Positions 61,253 through 64,000 of a stretch of DNA of 64,000 nt are shown one piece after another. Positions within the stretch are counted from its first letter, which is position 1, and each line of letters begins with the position of its first letter. The position numbers were made by a program, and so were the translations under genes. The stretch spans positions 6,621,739-6,685,738 of the forward strand of contig OY744607.1 in the NCBI GenBank assembly GCA_963556255.1, in the 5' to 3' direction. Origin of the DNA: Allolobophora icterica. Its lineage: Eukaryota > Annelida > Clitellata > Crassiclitellata > Lumbricidae. The notes beneath the pieces were generated by a model. It was given only the letters and a program-made list of their open reading frames with translations, made no database searches and had not been told where the DNA came from.

Positions 61253-61624
61253 AAGAAGAGTGACTTAAAGTAAACAGAAAATATGTCTTGTGCTGGATCT
61301 AATGAATCAGGAGATTATATTCAAAGGAAGGTTCATCCAAGAGGATGATCCAATGTACGAGAAAACCCGATGAGCTTGCATCGATGTGCAGAAGCCAGGG
61401 ACCTGTGAATCTCCGTGGGCAGCAGAGCATAGTGGTCGCAGACCAGGCTGAGACAGAACTGGAAAACAAAGCTTTTTGATGTATGCCATTGCAGTTCCAA
61501 CCATCATGTATCATTCAAGTAGGAGGATCTTGAGTCGAATCCGCTTTTCCACAGGAAGCCAGTGCACCATTTCTTGCATATACTCGGATATGTATGAGTA
61601 TTTTGGCTGATTGAGTTCCATTGT

Positions 61625-62215
61625 TTACATTTCAGCCATATCCCTACTTATGCACATATACTGGAGCTGATGTTTACATTTTAAACCCTGTCCCTACTTA
61701 CACTCATTCTGGAGCTGATGTTTACATTTTCAACCCGGCCCCTACTTACACTCATTCTGGAGCTGATGTGTACATTTTCAACCCGGACCCTACTTACACT
61801 CATTCTGGAGCTGATGTGTACATTTTCAACCCGGCCCCTACTTACACTCATTCTGGAGCTGATGTTAACATTTTCAACCCTGCCCCTGCTTACACTCATT
61901 CTGGAGCTGATGTGTGCATTTCAGCCATATCCCTACTTGCCAGCTGATGTTTGCAATTTTACCCTGTCCCTACTTATACACATGCTGGAGGTGATATTTA
62001 CATTTCAACCATGTGCTTACTTATAAACGTATACTGGAACTGACATTTACATTTCTACTCGACACTTTTGTAAGGTACATAAAAGGTTCTGCGTTAAGTA
62101 TCTTCATGCATGCATACATACATACATACATACATACAACCTCTTTCCTGTTTATATACTTGCTGGAAATGCTGTTTACATTTCAACCATGTCCCTACTT
62201 ATACACATGTGTGCA
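61625..62215. repeat. 48-bp minisatellite
   Basis: Five good copies (61681-61915) of a 48-bp unit containing CTCATTCTGGAGCTGATGT and CATTTTCAACCCGGCCCC. Degenerate copies occur on both sides to about 62215. Being 16 codons, it creates a 108-codon frame at 61621-61947 without other coding evidence. A short (ACAT)n run lies at about 62108-62138. Confidence 0.85.
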
Positions 62216-63430
62216 AGAATAAACTGGCAAGAATAATCTTGCAAGCATAAACTGGCAAGAATAAACTGGCTTGTTGCGGCTGGTTGAAAACAAGTATCTT
62301 GTAATATGTTTGTTTTTAATGGTGACGCTGTTACGACAAGACGATATAAGATCGGTGACAGGCAGCGCCTGTTACGACAACTTGTTCACTGAGACTGTTT
62401 AGCATTTAGAGATACACACTTTAGTTGATGGCCGTCTTTACTACCTGTTTACATTGCAGCTAATTGTTTGCTTAGCCGATCCTGGTTCAATGATCATATA
62501 TATTTCTTAAATTTACAGCCGATAGTCCGATAGAATGCAGGAGTACTCTTGTCCACCTCACAGTTCGTTTTAATTGCCTTCTCAACTTGGCCTTGTTTTC
62601 GTCGCATAGCTACCAGGTTTAGAAATAACCACTTGAGTGATCAATTGTAATTTATAATTTTACAGTTCGCGGCAATGTTGACAAAGGCTTGATAAGAGTT
62701 AGTACGTCTGAAGTTTTCCAATTATTTGGTCGATTTTATAACCGTGAACTTTGCAGCTGAGGCGCTGTTTGTACATGGTCAACCTGACCTGAATGTTATT
62801 GGTCTTCGTTATTGGTTAGCACTGCTGTGAACTTTGGGGTAGTTTAGTTATGTCGTTGTGCAAAGATTTTTGACCTTGTATGTGGGTGACACTTTCTCAT
62901 GTTTTGGTCAAACTTTTCCTTTCCTATGGCGTAGCTCCTGTGAGTTGGATCACTAAGTCCATTGTTTAACCAGTCCATCAATTATTTGTCCTTAGTAACC
63001 TTTAACTAGCTGTTGTTTCAAGGACGTGAGTTACAATATTGTAAATTGCAGTGTTACATTTAACACCTGCAACAATTGCATTGTTCCACAGTGTATGTCT
63101 GGTTTAAGTGGATCAGCTGGTCATATATTTTGGTGCAAAGCCACTCCTGCCAGATGCCTCAGTGTATCTGGATATGTTTATTCCTATTTTGGATATATTT
63201 AGGGCACCCTATAATTAATAACGTCTCAAAGTAATTATATAAATAACCTCCGATCGACCTTACACAGATCTTTTAGATATTGTACGTTGGTGATGCTATT
63301 GCCATGGAACTTCTCTGTGTGTTTTCAAACGTCTTGGATTGTGAGAATGGCTTCATCAACATGCTGTACTTCGAGACGCTGGGATATTTCAAAGCACTAG
63401 TGTCAGTGAATAAGCTGGACAATGTTAGTT
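62216..63430. other. Unannotated interval
   Basis: No recognised gene or repeat. Confidence 0.4.
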
Positions 63431-63445
63431 AGTTAGTTAGTTAAT

Positions 63446-63655
63446 GCAGTGCTGGTGAATAAGCTGTTGCACTCGTGAATAAACTGTTGGACTCGTGAAT
63501 AAACTGTTGCACTCGTGAATATGCTGTTGCGCTCGTGAATAAGCTGTTGTATGTGTGAATAAGCTGTTGCACATGTGAATAAGCTGTTGCACGTGTGAAT
63601 AAGCTGTTGCATGTGTGAATAAGCTGTTGCACTCATGAATAAGCTGGTGCCTTAC
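63446..63655. repeat. 20-bp minisatellite grown from a LINE tail, ten copies
   Basis: The unit GTGAATAAGCTGTTGCACTC, 20 bp, is repeated about ten times with CTC/TGT/CAT/CGT variants. The last unit runs directly into the LINE tail at 63640. Confidence 0.9.
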
Positions 63656-63715
63656 ACTTAGCTTTATAGTGACGCTTTAGAAATTTTGAGATTAATGATT
63701 AATTATCTAGACAGT
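63640..63715 (+). mobile_element. LINE 3' tail fragment
   Basis: ATGAATAAGCTGGTGCCTTA, TTATAGTGACGCTTTAGAAA and GAGATTAATGATTAA match the tail at 7227-7310. Confidence 0.65.
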
Positions 63716-64000
63716 TGATATAGTATCTTTTAATCACCTCGAAAAGCACTGCCTATGATAACCTAAGTACTGTTAAAGTGTATGATGAGCCAAAAGTTCA
63801 ATCAGTATATAAACAGTGATAGCTAGAAAGGTCATGCTTCTGCACACTCGTGAAAACCAACCAACAGATAACCCATCGTGCAACATTACTCGACACAGGA
63901 ATTTTCACAATTTACGTTGAACCGCTATAAATTTCTTGTTACGTGACTAACAACTGGTTGAAAATTTACCAAATTGTAGGCTGTGGAGTCGAAATCTGCA

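Overview
This is eukaryotic, intergenic-rich animal DNA. Metazoan indicators are a rhodopsin-class neuropeptide GPCR, an antistasin-type cysteine-rich gene with GT-AG exon borders, CR1/L2-like and RTE-type LINEs, Tc1/mariner and hAT-type DNA transposons, tRNA-derived SINEs and many long microsatellites. I would place it in a marine invertebrate, but the sequence does not settle the phylum. The foldback elements resemble the TU elements known from sea urchins, which is a weak hint towards echinoderms or their relatives; a lophotrochozoan is not excluded.

Only two loci look like functional host genes. On the + strand (20643-21914) an uninterrupted 423-codon reading frame encodes a seven-transmembrane receptor of the NPF/NPY-receptor type. 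On the - strand (35069-29074) one exon of about 6 kb encodes exactly 70 tandem 28-residue antistasin-like units followed by a single transmembrane helix. It is bounded by a splice acceptor and a perfect GTAAGT donor, so both the N-terminal signal exon(s) and the cytoplasmic tail exon(s) lie elsewhere and were not identified.

The rest is mobile and satellite DNA. 0-9 kb: hAT-type non-autonomous elements, a SINE, long (ATT)n and (TG)n tracts, and a CR1/L2-like LINE broken by a 1.6 kb hAT-type element. 9-16 kb: two foldback (TU-like) elements, one carrying a 3 kb array of a 36-bp repeat, between two polypyrimidine tracts. 16-20.5 kb: (TC)n and (ATAC)n arrays with hAT-type insertions. 22-28 kb: hAT-type elements, a mariner-like element with about 205-bp terminal inverted repeats and a LINE fragment. 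35.7-37.7 kb: RTE-type LINE pseudogene and a third foldback element. 37.9-55 kb: two SINEs, long microsatellites, LINE 3' ends, further hAT-type or related elements and a fourth foldback element. 55-64 kb: LINE tails and several minisatellites (189, 48 and 20 bp periods).

The two most unusual systems are the 70-unit antistasin array, whose units fall into three classes by the residue at the predicted protease-contact (P1) position, and a foldback family in which four elements share the same inner 36-bp repeat but carry three different outer 15-bp terminal repeat units.
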